This document shows, piece by piece, positions 25,121 through 35,532 of a DNA stretch of 64,000 nucleotides. Each line of letters starts with the position of its first letter. Positions within the stretch are counted from its first letter, which is position 1. The stretch spans positions 4,471,167 to 4,535,166 of the forward strand of contig OZ038465.1 of assembly GCA_964036295.1 (NCBI GenBank), given 5' to 3'. Made by a program: the position numbers and the translations under genes. The notes beneath the pieces are model-generated. The model made no database searches, was not told the origin of the DNA, and saw only the letters and a list, made by a program, of their open reading frames with translations. Source of the stretch: Plumapathes pennacea (taxonomy: Eukaryota; Cnidaria; Anthozoa; Antipatharia; Myriopathidae).

Positions 25121-28100
25121 CTATTCTTCTGAATTCTTCGTCCGGCTGCTTTGAGCCCGTCGCCTTGAAAAATATATTGGTACAGCAGCAGCTGCCAAAA
25201 GCGTCACGCCTAAAAGCGGTCTGTGAGCGATCCATCCTATTGCAATAGTAACCAAAGCCAAAGAAGTGGCAAGAGACAGACTGATCAAAGTCAGTCCCAG
25301 ACCTACCAACTCACGTACAATAGGCAGCCAGGAAACTGGAAACAAAAATGTTTCTAATTAGCAATCTTCCTGTACACGTGTGCGTGTGCGTGTGCGTGTG
25401 TCCGTGTATGTCTGAAGGGGAAAATACTCACAAGGAGTTACTATTTAGAAAATTATTCCTTCTCTTACGGTAAGTACCAGTTCCCTGCCAACAGGCTACT
25501 TTAATTAAATGCAACTGCTAATTTTGTCCTTGGGGGGGGGGGGGGGGAATTTGGACAGCAAAATATCACTTGGGTACTTAAAAAATTGACACGCAAAGGA
25601 CAACAATATGTCCAATTAGGAATAATTGTACTAGAGAAATTGCTCTGACTGCCATGGACAGCATGTTTGTCTTATTATATCAGTAGAACCCTCAAACTCT
25701 CAACGAAAGCGAGAAATAACGGGGGATCAGTATACTAAGGAAACATTTTACTAAGTTCATTTCCGAGGGAAATCGGATTCTGTTCGAGATAGGGCAGAGT
25801 TCGAGATAACCGAGTTCGAGATAGTGGGGTTCTACTGTATGCTAACCTCTCCACCCCCTGGAAACCTCTCCCCTCCAACCCCTCCCTTGCCAAGTAACGT
25901 TATAACAGTCAAACATAGTCTGACCTAGCGTGTTCAGGATATTTGTCATCAGCATAAATCCCAGGAATAACATAAACCAGCCCGCCACGCGGAGAGTCCA
26001 CGTCAGCGCCGAGTTGGCGGAGTGCTCTGCGTCAAAGATTTCCTGTCAAAAGAACAATCACGTGGAAAATTAAAAAATGGGTAAAAAGCAGAAAGGAAAC
26101 CCAGATGGTCAAGAGCGACCATGACGTCAAAGACAACGTCATTAAAGGCAATCAATTGTTGCGGCATCGTAACTACGTATGTTTCCATGCAGTACTCAGC
26201 AAAGTTCCATTCTCCATTCAGAGCCGTTTTCGGATGACCGTCGAAAGTAATCGTGTGATTGCGTTCGCTCCCTTTCGGATTGTTTCAAGCAAGTTTAGCG
26301 GCATCGCAAAGGGAGCGGGAATGGGGAAGAGATTTGCCATTTTACCAATGTACGTACCTCAGCACTCATTTCTCCTGGATACAACAATTCTAGCGAGTCC
26401 CCGGATTTCGTGTGATAATGAGTGAGGGCTGAACCATGCTGACGAGCCACGATACTGACCTGCGGATTGTCAAGGGGCAAATTAAAAAAAAAAAGAAAGA
26501 GAAGTATTTCGCCAGTTTCAAGTCAACACATGTTCATCCTTACGAACCCCTTTATCTCCTTATACCACCTCCTCCCACCCCACCCCCACCCCCTCCCCCT
26601 CCTCTAACCCCCCCCCCCCCCCCCTCCTTCCTGGCATCTCTTTCTGATGGTGTCTCTCCATCACTTAGCTCCGCTAGCACATCATTCTATAAGTTTGAAC
26701 GTCCTGTTCTTTCTCTCATTCGTTCCTTCTTTCGTTCATCTTGTCAAAACAAGACAAACCTTGATCGGGTTCCCTAATTTAGAGCCAGGATTTCCAGTGA
26801 AGCCAGCGAAAGAAAACCGCACACGCAAATCCCCAACCTGAAAATGGCAGCCAAGAAAAAGTAAAGGCATGCAGGACTTTAATCACAGCTAGAAGTCAAC
26901 TTCAGATTACAGCTGGGCATGACACAAGAGATCGTGCGATCAAAACTGGTCTGGAAAGGGAAGAGCTATTGGAGGTGTGTTTAGTAAATTCACAGTTCAC
27001 GGACGGTTCATATAGGCGCAGTATACTCACATTTGGGTAAGAGGGATGTATGCTGTGATAAAACGCGCCGTTGTGCAGTTGGACATTCGTGCCGATGGGT
27101 ACACCGCTGGGGGCGAGAGGCTGGAAGTCCGTAATTCTACTCACCAATCCTGAGAAGGCGACAGGTGCATTGTTTGATTATCTTGGCTTCAAACACACTT
27201 CACCATGAGAAAGCAACCACCGTGTAACATGATAACTTGCCCGACTTCTTCAGTGTGTCTATTAGTAATAATCTGCCTCTATGCACTAAAACTCAACACA
27301 TGTTTTTCGCCACGGTACAAGAGACATTTTACAATCTATCCCCGTGCATAACGTGAGTGTCTTATTTTTACTTTTAGACCTTGCGGTCATGTTTTATATA
27401 GCGCAGTTTTCGGTGATTGCTTGATTGCTTTTTTCGTTTGCTACGATTTCGGGTTGGTCTAAACACGGTTTGGCAGCCTTCTTGGCCTGCAATCAGAAAC
27501 AAAGAAAAAGCTGCGCGATCTATCCACGAGAACTTTGGCGTTTTCTCGCACTGCTGATTGTCATGGTCTCTTCTTCAAATTATGGTAAAACCAAACACAA
27601 ATTACTTTATCGGCACCTGGTTGGTTGAAAGAGCTTTCTTAATACAGCATTCGTGATTGGCGCTGTATAATTACCTCGGTTTCGGCAGTCATCCAAAAAG
27701 TGCTCTAACTTGTAATTTTTGTCTGACGTAACATTGCCCAGGATATTTCACCGTTTTGACCGCGGTCCTTCGCCGCAGGCAAATAAGAGGTGCAGCAGTC
27801 AATTCTCAAATTATATGTTTTACATATATATTTCTTATTTAAAAAATGGTTGTTCTCTTTTGTGATACCTTTGGAAAGTGTGAAGACACCGGCTTGTACA
27901 TGGCTCGCTTCTTTGGTGTATGACAGGACTGCCATCTCACTGGGATTCTGATGTCCCTGCGGCTTGTCGAACTCGTGGCTCTTGATTAAGTGGGATCTCC
28001 ACTCCCGAGCTGGAAGTTAACAAGCTGTCGCTTAGCAACCACAGCCAAAGGTGTTGTTGCTAGGCACAAACCCATTTTAGTCCATGTCACACCAGGCAAT

Positions 28101-31100
28101 TTCTTGCAAATCACAACGCAATGCAGTCGCGAGACAGGTTGCAAAATAAATTTGTTCCTCCATAGCTCATTAAGACTTTGTCACACAGGTATCTATCCAT
28201 CCATCCATCTGTCTCAAAAGTAGCCTATGAACAGGCACTCTCCTTTACGGCTGTGCGAGGTCTGGGACCAAACTCTTGCCCAGACCTCACGCAGCCATAA
28301 AAAAGAGAGAGCCTGTTCACAGGCTAGTCTCAAAGCATCTATCTATCTATCTATCTATCTGTCTGTCTGTCTGTTAAAAAATGTAAAATACTTACAGTAG
28401 GAATACGTTGTTTCGACTCGTTTTCTGTTTCCTTCATCATGTTCTCTGTGGATGTTTATAATAATGAAGAAACCTTTAACATAAATTGTGTAGTTCCAGA
28501 AATTATCCAGCCCCCCCCCACGGAGGGAATCCTCTTTAAGACCCTCCACCCCCCAGGAAAATACATTTCCTGGGGGTCTTTTTTAACCACCCCACCCCCC
28601 GGAATTTCCTTAACCCCCTGGAAATTTTTTTGATTCTTCAAAATTAAGGATAAGATAGACATAAGACGCGTTACACAACAGTACTGATTGTATTCGATCC
28701 TTGTGTTTACATTATATGACTATACGTTAAAGTTTGTACATAAAACTAACAACAGTTGTATCGTTCAAGTTCCTACTCCAGGTTTCTGTGTTTTACCTCG
28801 CAAATTGTTCTCTTTCCAAGCAGTTACGGCCGAAATATTCGAAATACTCGCTGAACGTGTGCTCCCAACCAATGAAAAGCGACGGATCCCACGCTTTAAT
28901 TTACATAACAATATTCAAATCAATTTCAGGTAGTCACGCAACCGGATCAAAACAATTTTCGAACCCTTGATTTTTCGAACCTCCTGATTATTTGAACTAA
29001 ATTGTTTCCCTTGGACCTGTAACACTGAAATTCTCCAATAACTCGGACCAATTTTCGTTTCCGTTGAAAGGTTCGAAAAATCAGGCTCCACTGTATACAT
29101 ATTTGGAACGGGAACTGGAAAAACATTGTATTTCATGCTGTCAACTTTTGTTTCTGCACATAATTTCGTCGACGGCTCCTTGGGCGCATTTTAAATGAGA
29201 ACAGTACAGTATTATTTTACGAACTTCAAGAACGCCGTAAACGTGAACAGAAACTTTGGTAAGTTACTGTGCCGAACGAATTATGCCGTCAGCGATAGCA
29301 CTTGTTGCATCAAGAGTGTACACGGCTTTGTCTTTAAAATACCAAATAGAAAGAGTGTCCTCGTCCTCGTCGAAGTGTTGCACTTCTCCCCGATACCAGC
29401 CTGGCTTCCAGTCTGTTTCTTTCAGATCGTTCTCAGTCCACAGGACGTCCACTACTTTCCCAACAGTAGCAATCGTTTCTCGTTTGCTGCTCCGCTCTTG
29501 CTCTGCAGACTCTATGAATTTGGCGGGCACTGCCCTCTCTCTTCCCGAACGTCTAGTAGCGAATCCATCACTGTTTCTCTTTGCATTAATACTCGTACAT
29601 GACTTTGATACCCGACCGCGTGGGGCTTGGTAACGAACTTACGAGTCGACCATGTTGACATTTCGCTCATGCTTACAGCAGTTTATAAGGCTAAAAATGC
29701 AACAATTAACATACAAATTTCTAAAAAACTAAGAAAAATGAAGTGAGCTGAAACTTTACTGGAGGAATTGAACAATCTATCGTACGATAAGGTCAGTACT
29801 GCGGCCCTCTTACGTTCGATGCATCGACCCTCTGGAAAACTATAACGCTGCATTGACCCCCCCACCCCTCGGAAATATATGCCAATCGGACCCCCCCACC
29901 CCTCGGAATTTATCGATCCCTCCGTGGGGGGGGCTGGATAATTTCTGGAACTACACATTCTCTTTCAAAGTTATTTCACATGACCTGTGGCATAATGGCA
30001 TTGAGTGCAATTTATTATTACTAGTCCCCCCTCCCTGACTAATGATAATTTTATTGGTCCATTTTTCATCTAGTTTAGTAATATAAATACGATTTTCTCT
30101 GCAAATAATTTGCACCCAGGTGTCATACCTGGTTGACCTATGCTCCACCCACTGGTACATTTCCACTTCTCTTCTGAGCTTAACAGCCTTGACTGCGACT
30201 CCATAATCTGAATCACCTAGCACCTGTAAAAAAGACAACAAATACTCACAATGGGATGCTTAACCCCTTCACTCAAAAGAATGATCAACTTAAATTTTCT
30301 CCAGTTTCTCACCAGAAATATATTATACAGAAAGGAGAACTTGGCTTTTGATATGAAAGCTGAGTGACATATCAATTCTTGCTATATCACTCATACAGTT
30401 TCTTCTTAGAAGGTTAGAAGAATCTGCATTTTGACCTTGGGAGTGAAAAGGGTTAAGTCCCACCTGTGGGAACTAGTTTTTAGACTGTGCCAGTCACTAC
30501 TTTTCTGGCCAAAGATCATGTGTGCAAGTGAAAAATGAAAGAGTTTTTGATTTGGAGGTCTGGATCCGAGCTCGCTTGGTCTACGGAATCATTCCAGCAT
30601 TCGGGTCCAGACCTCAAATTTTCACTCACAATCTTTGGCCAAAAAAGGAGGTTCTGGCACAGTCTCACTAATTTTAATCTACATTTACATTTTGAGCATT
30701 AACCCATGATCTTCAGAGCAAGAAGGGGTTAGGAGAAGGCCCACATAATTAGTAAAGAGGTAAAATGATAAAATAGTTTTGAAAGGGTTGTGTATAAATT
30801 TTTTACCATGTCTGTGTGCAGGACTGTAGTGAGGTGAACCAGTTTGTCAAAGTTTTCTTGGCTGATGGAATCAACTGAGTGTAAAGGCACTACTTGTGCG
30901 AGGCCTTCTTCAAGAGACTGTGCTGTCTGAACTGCTCTGCCCTGGAAATTAGAAAGCAGTGCTGTCATTCTTAACTGCTGTCATATCCTGATTCAATAGT
31001 AAAACGTAAAAAAACTGAATGTGACAAAAATTATTGTATACAATCCCATGTAGCTGATTAGAAACATTACAAAAAGAATGCAAGGCAGATTAGGAAAATG

Positions 31101-32424
31101 GGATACAATGAGTAACTGTTGCAATAAAATAATATTTTTTCTTCCTTCTTGCTTGGGAAAAAAATATCCTGAACTCTGGAATTACAGTAATACTGCATTT
31201 GAAAAAGCAGTATACAAATAAAAGTGCTTTGTTGGGTCAGAGACCCCAGTTAAGACAATAAAAAGATATTAATATTAATATTTTGATCAGCATTTATCAT
31301 TTTGACACCTGATGTTTCTGTCACTGGCCATATTATAAATAGTCATGTGCAGCAACAATTGCACCAACAATCAAGTTACTACAGTAGCAGATAATCATCC
31401 TTAAGCTCACCTCATTCCAGTACAGAACTGGGAAGGCTGAAATAACAAGGAGAATCCCAAAGAGTGCAGCACAGAAACTTCCCTGGATATTCTGTAGAAA
31501 CCCTGGTTTATCTTGATATGATACTCGTATGTGGCTGTCATGCATGTTGTGCATCCCAGGAGCATTTGGGTTCTGTTTTTGGGATACAGGTTGCAAGTAT
31601 AAACACCAAACAAATATCCTGTCAGGATTTCTCAGTTTAACATGCTCACTGGCTACATATGTGGAGACATGCACTCACTATATTTCTAACTTTAAGTTTA
31701 TTGTACAAAAATTGTACTACACTTTAGATATGAAGTAACATATAAAAAAATGAATGTTTATATCATATCATATAGTATCATGATGTATCATTCTGTGGAA
31801 ACCAATCAGTAACTAATATTGTTTCCGCTGGAGCCTCTTGAATCCAATATTACCAAGAAGTCAGCTACGGTAATCAAAAGTATTTTTTTGTTTATTGTTT
31901 CTAACTAAACAATATAACTGATAAGCAGTGTTACACTTACATATGTACTGTGCCACATATAAAAATAATGATGTAGACATTTTCACCAATAAACAATATA
32001 ATGTAAATTATATATCTCATCTTCGATGATAAAATCGGTGCTTCACCATTTTTTTTATATTAAATACTGTGTGTTCACCTGCATACTGTTTAAAGTGGTT
32101 TCCTTGCTATAATAGCTGGCAGTCAACACGTAAGTTCTAACATTTAATAATTTATCAATCACAGAAAAGTTATAATCCCACAGCAAATATGTTACAGTCC
32201 CGTTCGCAACAAAGTCAACTGCATTTCTATACGTGAACTACTATAAATCAGGCCATTGCTTATTACTTTGAACCGCATTAAATCAAGCCGCAACGAGACA
32301 GAAGTGTTTTCAACTTGTGTGTCTCAGTACAGCGGATAGCGAATACTTCCGACGAGGTGTACCTGTTTGATGTTGTTACACTGACTAAAGCTTCGTAGGT
32401 ACAGCTTACCTGTGCTCGGTACAT
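25121..32424 (-). CDS. TMEM43: TMEM43 (LUMA), nuclear-envelope membrane protein, 11 coding exons
   Basis: Minus-strand exons 32410-32424, 31411-31572, 30807-30941, 30129-30223, 28396-28445, 27869-28009, 27031-27149, 26760-26837, 26358-26459, 25925-26042, 25121-25335; 409 residues, phase kept at every junction. TMEM43 is a four-pass protein of the endoplasmic reticulum and inner nuclear membrane. Visible landmarks are the first hydrophobic helix (about residues 37-55), the conserved SLEEGLAQVV, VKLRREVEMYQWVE and ETTYSYSREWRS, the lumenal QNPSEMAVLS and YHTKSGDSLELLYPGEMSAE, and three C-terminal helices ending in IAIGWIAHRPLLGVTLL. The first coding exon holds only five codons (MYRAQ) and is the least certain; it sits 210 bp from the divergent GTF3C6 start, where a shared promoter is expected. 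Intron 4 has been enlarged by a transposon-like insertion and a hairpin element. Confidence 0.92.
25681..25837. mobile_element. Inverted-repeat element with CAGTAGAACC ends
   Basis: Inside the last TMEM43 intron. The left end is CAGTAGAACCCTCAAACTCTC. The right end is GTTCGAGATAGTGGGGTTCTACTG, its inverted counterpart. The interior is non-coding. CAGTAGAACC ends recall pogo/Tigger-type non-autonomous copies; that assignment is a guess. A related stretch (TTCGAAAAATCAGGCTCCACTG) lies near 29071-29095. Confidence 0.5.
26565..26632 (+). repeat. C-rich low-complexity tract
   Basis: A CCACCTCC/CCCC run in a TMEM43 intron, with an uninterrupted C run near 26608-26624. Low-complexity DNA; the proline-rich frame read through it is not a gene. 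Confidence 0.8.
28219..28330. mobile_element. Hairpin element with GCCTGTTCACAGGC-type ends
   Basis: Left arm TAGCCTATGAACAGGCACTC through GAGGTCTGGGACC. The right arm is the inverted copy (CCAGACCTCACGCAGCC through GCCTGTTCACAGGCTA). About 110 bp, in TMEM43 intron 5. Imperfect palindrome with a very short loop; foldback MITE. Confidence 0.7.
28337..28377 (+). repeat. TCTA/TCTG tetranucleotide microsatellite
   Basis: About six TCTA units run into about four TCTG units, immediately right of the hairpin element at 28219-28330. Confidence 0.9.
28487..29957. mobile_element. 1.47-kb terminal-inverted-repeat element in TMEM43 intron 4
   Basis: The ends are 42 and 41 bp inverted copies that differ by one C in a C run: the left end opens TGTGTAGTTCCAGAAATTATC and closes CACGGAGGGA; the right end opens TCCCTCCGTGG and closes GGAACTACACA. 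Just inside each end lie further C-rich GGAAAT-containing stretches. No clear target duplication is seen. The interior carries a minus-strand ORF (29264-29530) with a chromatin-reader-like motif but no recognisable transposase, so the element looks non-autonomous or gene-fragment-bearing. It begins 42 bp beyond the acceptor edge of TMEM43 exon 5. Confidence 0.8.
29264..29530 (-). CDS. ORF inside the TIR element, Tudor/SH3-like barrel motif
   Basis: The frame is open upstream to about 29640, so the true start is unknown; the first in-window initiator of this frame is a GTG codon and the protein may be a fragment or be spliced. A basic stretch (RRSGRERAVPAKF) is followed by VVDVLWTENDL, WKPGWYRGEVQ and DEDTLSIWYFKDKAVYTL. 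This alternation of aromatic and acidic residues resembles small beta-barrel readers (Tudor/chromo-barrel style) often seen in cnidarian repeat-borne proteins. That is a resemblance by eye, not a proven domain. It ends at an in-frame stop. It lies in the same orientation as TMEM43 but is not phase-compatible with its exons. Whether it is expressed is unknown. Confidence 0.4.
   Translation of the reverse strand: MPAKFIESAEQERSSKRETIATVGKVVDVLWTENDLKETDWKPGWYRGEVQHFDEDEDTLSIWYFKDKAVYTLDATSAIADGIIRSAQ
30260..30456. mobile_element. Short inverted-repeat (MITE-like) element, copy 2
   Basis: Left end TTAACCCCTTCACTC and right end TTGGGAGTGAAAAGGGTTAA are inverted copies; TTAA at both edges may be the target site. 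The interior aligns by eye with the copy at 4399-4598 (CCAGAAATAT..., AGAATCTGCATTTTGA). It lies in TMEM43 intron 3. Confidence 0.75.
30483..30667. mobile_element. Hairpin element in TMEM43 intron 3
   Basis: Left arm AGACTGTGCCAG ... TGGCCAAAGAT ... GAGGTCTGGATCC. The right arm is its inverted copy (GGGTCCAGACCTC ... ATCTTTGGCCA ... CTGGCACAGTCT). About 185 bp, non-coding. It lies 26 bp from the neighbouring MITE. Confidence 0.7.
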
Positions 32425-32633
32425 ATCGCCAACTGTAATTCATTCAAGTGTATCCTACGATCGAGTGAAGCAGGGCTGGGTACACAAAACGAAAGAGGAA
32501 GTGCAAGAAACAACAGGCGTTCTTGCAGCTTGTCCCGGAGAGACTGGGCTCAAAACTAGTGTCCATGTCTCTCGCCTCCCGACAAGATGGCGGCAGTTGC
32601 GGATCCTGAATTTCGTTTGTAAAACTAAGCAAA
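32425..32633. promoter_or_regulatory. Bidirectional promoter between TMEM43 and GTF3C6
   Basis: Only 209 bp separate the predicted start codons of the two divergent genes, so 5' UTRs and promoters must overlap here. No obvious TATA box. AAGATGGCGGC at 32584-32594 resembles a YY1 site, a motif common in broad housekeeping promoters; this is a motif resemblance only. Confidence 0.6.
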
Positions 32634-33618
32634 ATGGACGCAGACGAAAACGAAGAGTGGGAGGAAGAGGTAATTATTACAACTCTTCCTTTTCTAGCAT
32701 TCCTTCGAGGTTATTGGGGCCGCATTTTAGCAGTTTGTTCTTCTCATTTTTTCCCAAGGAGCAACTGGTACTTGTGGAGTTGTCCGGAGTTATCAACAAC
32801 GAAGTTCTGTATAAGTGTGATCCAACCAAATGCAGACTACTGGTAAGTATAGATTCATCAGGACACTGACACAGAAAGAGCCCAATGTAATGGTAACATA
32901 GACAGAGTCTAAACATTAACTACTGGCGGCGGTGTTATTCTGTTTAACAAGTGGCCGGCAGCATAATATCTGTCCCAATCTTCCTTCATTTTACAGGGTG
33001 TAGATCAAGAAGAGCCAGTTTTGCAGATCAACCACTGCAATTTTATTGGTCAGTATAAAGGTAAGGATATATATGTACAATCTGACACCAGCTGATATTT
33101 TTGTGTTATAATTAAATTTCACAATATGTCTATTCACAAAGTTTAAAATATGTAGCCTTTATACTTTGTTGATACAGTAGATCTTGTAACAATCACAGAA
33201 ATGCATTTTTCTGTGCTATAACCTATCATTTCCTTTGATTGTCCAATATTGATGCAGATGCCATTGGAACCCATGTGATTTTTGAAGAAAATGGTAGGTT
33301 TCTATTATTAACAACACTAATTTTCACTAATTCTCTCACTTATACTCAATAAGTGACTTGCCTTCCCATTCATTCACTTATTCACTCACATACCCATCTA
33401 CTTATTTATTCAGTATCACTGGCTCATCCATACATTGACTCACTGGCACTCATTTAGTAACTCATTTACTCTTCAACATAGGAGGTGACTCTGATGGATT
33501 TAAGAAATTGAAATACAAATGTCACACCACTAAAACCCTGGAGATGACAAGAGCATTCTTGAAGAAAAAAGACGAGGACATGGCCAAAGAGAAAGATCAA
33601 CAAAAGACCACAGTTTAG
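32634..33618 (+). CDS. GTF3C6: GTF3C6-like TFIIIC subunit (TFIIIC sub6 domain), 5 exons
   Basis: Exons 32634-32669, 32759-32842, 32997-33060, 33258-33293, 33482-33618; phases consistent, 118 residues. GTF3C6 (TFIIIC35) is a small subunit of the TFIIIC complex that recognises internal promoters of tRNA genes for RNA polymerase III. After an acidic N-terminus (DENEEWEEE) the family core reads LVLVELSGVINNEVL, an ILQ-like strand (EEPVLQINHCNFIGQY), GTHVIFEEN and KYKCHTTKTLEMTRAFL. The human protein, as I recall it, is about 213 residues; this one stops soon after the core in a Lys-rich tail, so the C-terminal extension is missing or lies in an unseen exon. It shares a promoter with TMEM43. Confidence 0.9.
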
Positions 33619-34326
33619 TTTTGTAAAGATGCTGCAGCTATAGAATGAAACTTTTAAGTGCAGCAAGTCAATCAGGACATGTCGGTCAAGCCAAGCACTT
33701 GTCGCTGTGAAATCAAGCCAAGGAGATGCTTTTCACAAAATCATTGGACAGAGAGAGAAGGTACAGTTCTTCTCTGTTCTCATAAGAAAAAGAATGATCA
33801 GATATCTTTGGAAAACAACATTAAGACATACATGTAGATCGATTGGATGGAGAAAATCTTATAACCAAGCCCAGGAGAATGTAGAAAAAAACATGGGGTG
33901 TATTAGCATTTCTATAAAATCTAAAGATAAGGACTGAGGTATTTACTCTATTGTGTTATCAGGTGACTGAGGTTTTCTAATCTAAGTCAACTTACTTCCA
34001 ATGTTCTTATAAAGACCCAGAGAACGCGTTAGCTTGCTAATTTAGTTATAGAGGCATGCGAGAATTTGAAATAGCCACAAGAGGAGTGTGGAGACAGTAG
34101 AGAAACACAACCTTGCGAACTATCGATTATATTCGCAGCCTTTGAACAGTTATTGGTCCACCAAGCTACCTTATCCATCACGCATGACGTCGCTTCAGAG
34201 TGGAACCGAAAATTCATTAACTGAAGGGTCATCATGCTTATTATTATAGTCGGAGAGTTGCTCCCTGGAAATCGTTAAATCTGGTAAATTGTGTTAACTG
34301 ACATCACAGGGAAATATGGCCCCAAA
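33619..34326 (+). other. Intergenic gap, GTF3C6 3' side
   Basis: Probably the GTF3C6 3' UTR followed by the 3' flank of the convergent PHYHIP-like gene. No repeat or further coding potential recognised; the 33707-33937 frame has no domain. Confidence 0.4.
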
Positions 34327-35034
34327 CTAGAGTTTCAGTTTCTTTGTAGAAAACTGCTCCAATAGTCGACTGTTAGCTATGACTGCCGGAGCTAAGCCAA
34401 ATTCAGGGTGATCCGTAGTGGAGTGGGAAGATATGGGGGAAGATGTCTCGTCAAAATGTATCAACCGTACGTCACCAACGACCAGCACATCGACCCAGAC
34501 TCTAGGGAGGTTAGAAAATCCTGCTGAGTTTCGAACACAGCGATAAGTGTTTTCTGGCACATTGAGAGACAAAAACGGATTGTTGGTAATATCCAAAAGG
34601 ATGCAATGCTGGTTACAATGCTGAAGCTCTTCGTGATCTTGAGCAGCATCCAACAGCACCAAACGCACGTACTGGGTTTTCGTCGAAAAGTAGTACAGTG
34701 TTTCTAGGAACAGTAAGGGCTGCTTTTTTGACTTCAGAAGCGTTTGACAAGGAACCTTGATTTGTCTGTCTCCGTAAGGGGACTGATTTGGAACGTCGCC
34801 CCGGAAAAGAGTGGTGCAAAACCAAACTCCGCGAATGAATCTGCCTGCAGTCGAGAGTGAAGAAAAAAATGGACTGACAGTCGGTTTTCCTCGCAACACT
34901 CCCTCAATCAGTACATTTCTCATTGCACTCTGGCTGGTTGCGTGACAAAAGGAATCAATATTCTCCTGCTTCCGGTTTTGTTGATGGAATATTTGTTGCA
35001 AGACGTTATAAGCCTCGTTCAGATTGTTCACCAT
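34327..35034 (-). CDS. PHYHIP C-terminal-domain-like protein A, intronless
   Basis: A 235-residue single-exon gene from the ATG at 35034. The frame is open further upstream, but this ATG matches the start of the paralogue at 35533. The middle resembles the conserved C-terminal domain of phytanoyl-CoA hydroxylase-interacting proteins: SPYGDRQIKVPCQTLL, LETLYYF, YVRLVLLDA, NQHCILLDITNNPFL and VLVVGDVRL match the order SPYG, small helix, LY-F, YV-LVL, NPFL and a beta-strand end. The biochemical function of that domain is not established. There is no signal peptide or membrane segment and no FN3 domain of the kind found in vertebrate PHYHIP. The nearest neighbour is its own paralogue, divergently transcribed. 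The family call is by eye from remembered sequences. Confidence 0.7.
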   Translation of the reverse strand: MVNNLNEAYNVLQQIFHQQNRKQENIDSFCHATSQSAMRNVLIEGVLRGKPTVSPFFSSLSTAGRFIRGVWFCTTLFRGDVPNQSPYGDRQIKVPCQTLLKSKKQPLLFLETLYYFSTKTQYVRLVLLDAAQDHEELQHCNQHCILLDITNNPFLSLNVPENTYRCVRNSAGFSNLPRVWVDVLVVGDVRLIHFDETSSPISSHSTTDHPEFGLAPAVIANSRLLEQFSTKKLKL

Positions 35035-35532
35035 GTTCCCGAACGATGCTAAGTGTCGATCTCTATCAAGAAAGGAAACATTGTTGCCGCAACAGTGCAA
35101 CAAGGAAGGTTTTGCTACCTTGACAGCAAACAGATGACGACAACATGACTATACATCCGATTTCTTAAGCTTTTAGACAGTAAATAATTATTCGTGCAAA
35201 GGTAGCCCTTTGGGGAGTTTCCAGATGCAACAATTGAACAATAATTATTTTTAGAATCGAAACCGATAGAGTTTCGTAGAATAGCGTAATAGGGGAATAC
35301 CCCGCAATTGTACACTTGACTTCTTACCTGGTATAAATTAGTGTCCGGTTCGTTCATTTATGAAGAAGACAGAGAATCAGGGATACCAAATGGGCTGGTG
35401 ATGCTAGCAAAATATCTTCGTGTTTATTATACAGCGTGTACAGTGTTTTGTCGAAGAAACTGAAACCCGTGACTCATCAATGATTAAACAGCTGTTTTGC
35501 ATGAATGGCAGAAACCGGACGCCAAGTAATGT
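35035..35532. promoter_or_regulatory. Intergenic spacer between divergent PHYHIP-like genes
   Basis: 498 bp between two start codons on opposite strands, so it should contain both promoters, possibly shared. No TATA box or repeat stands out. Confidence 0.45.

Noticed and set aside
26436..26777. Proline-rich ORF on plus strand
   Set aside because: Reads through a C-rich low-complexity tract opposite TMEM43 exons.
29195..29633. Plus-strand ORFs of 125-135 codons
   Set aside because: Antisense shadows of the element ORF at 29264-29530, which has the better motif content.
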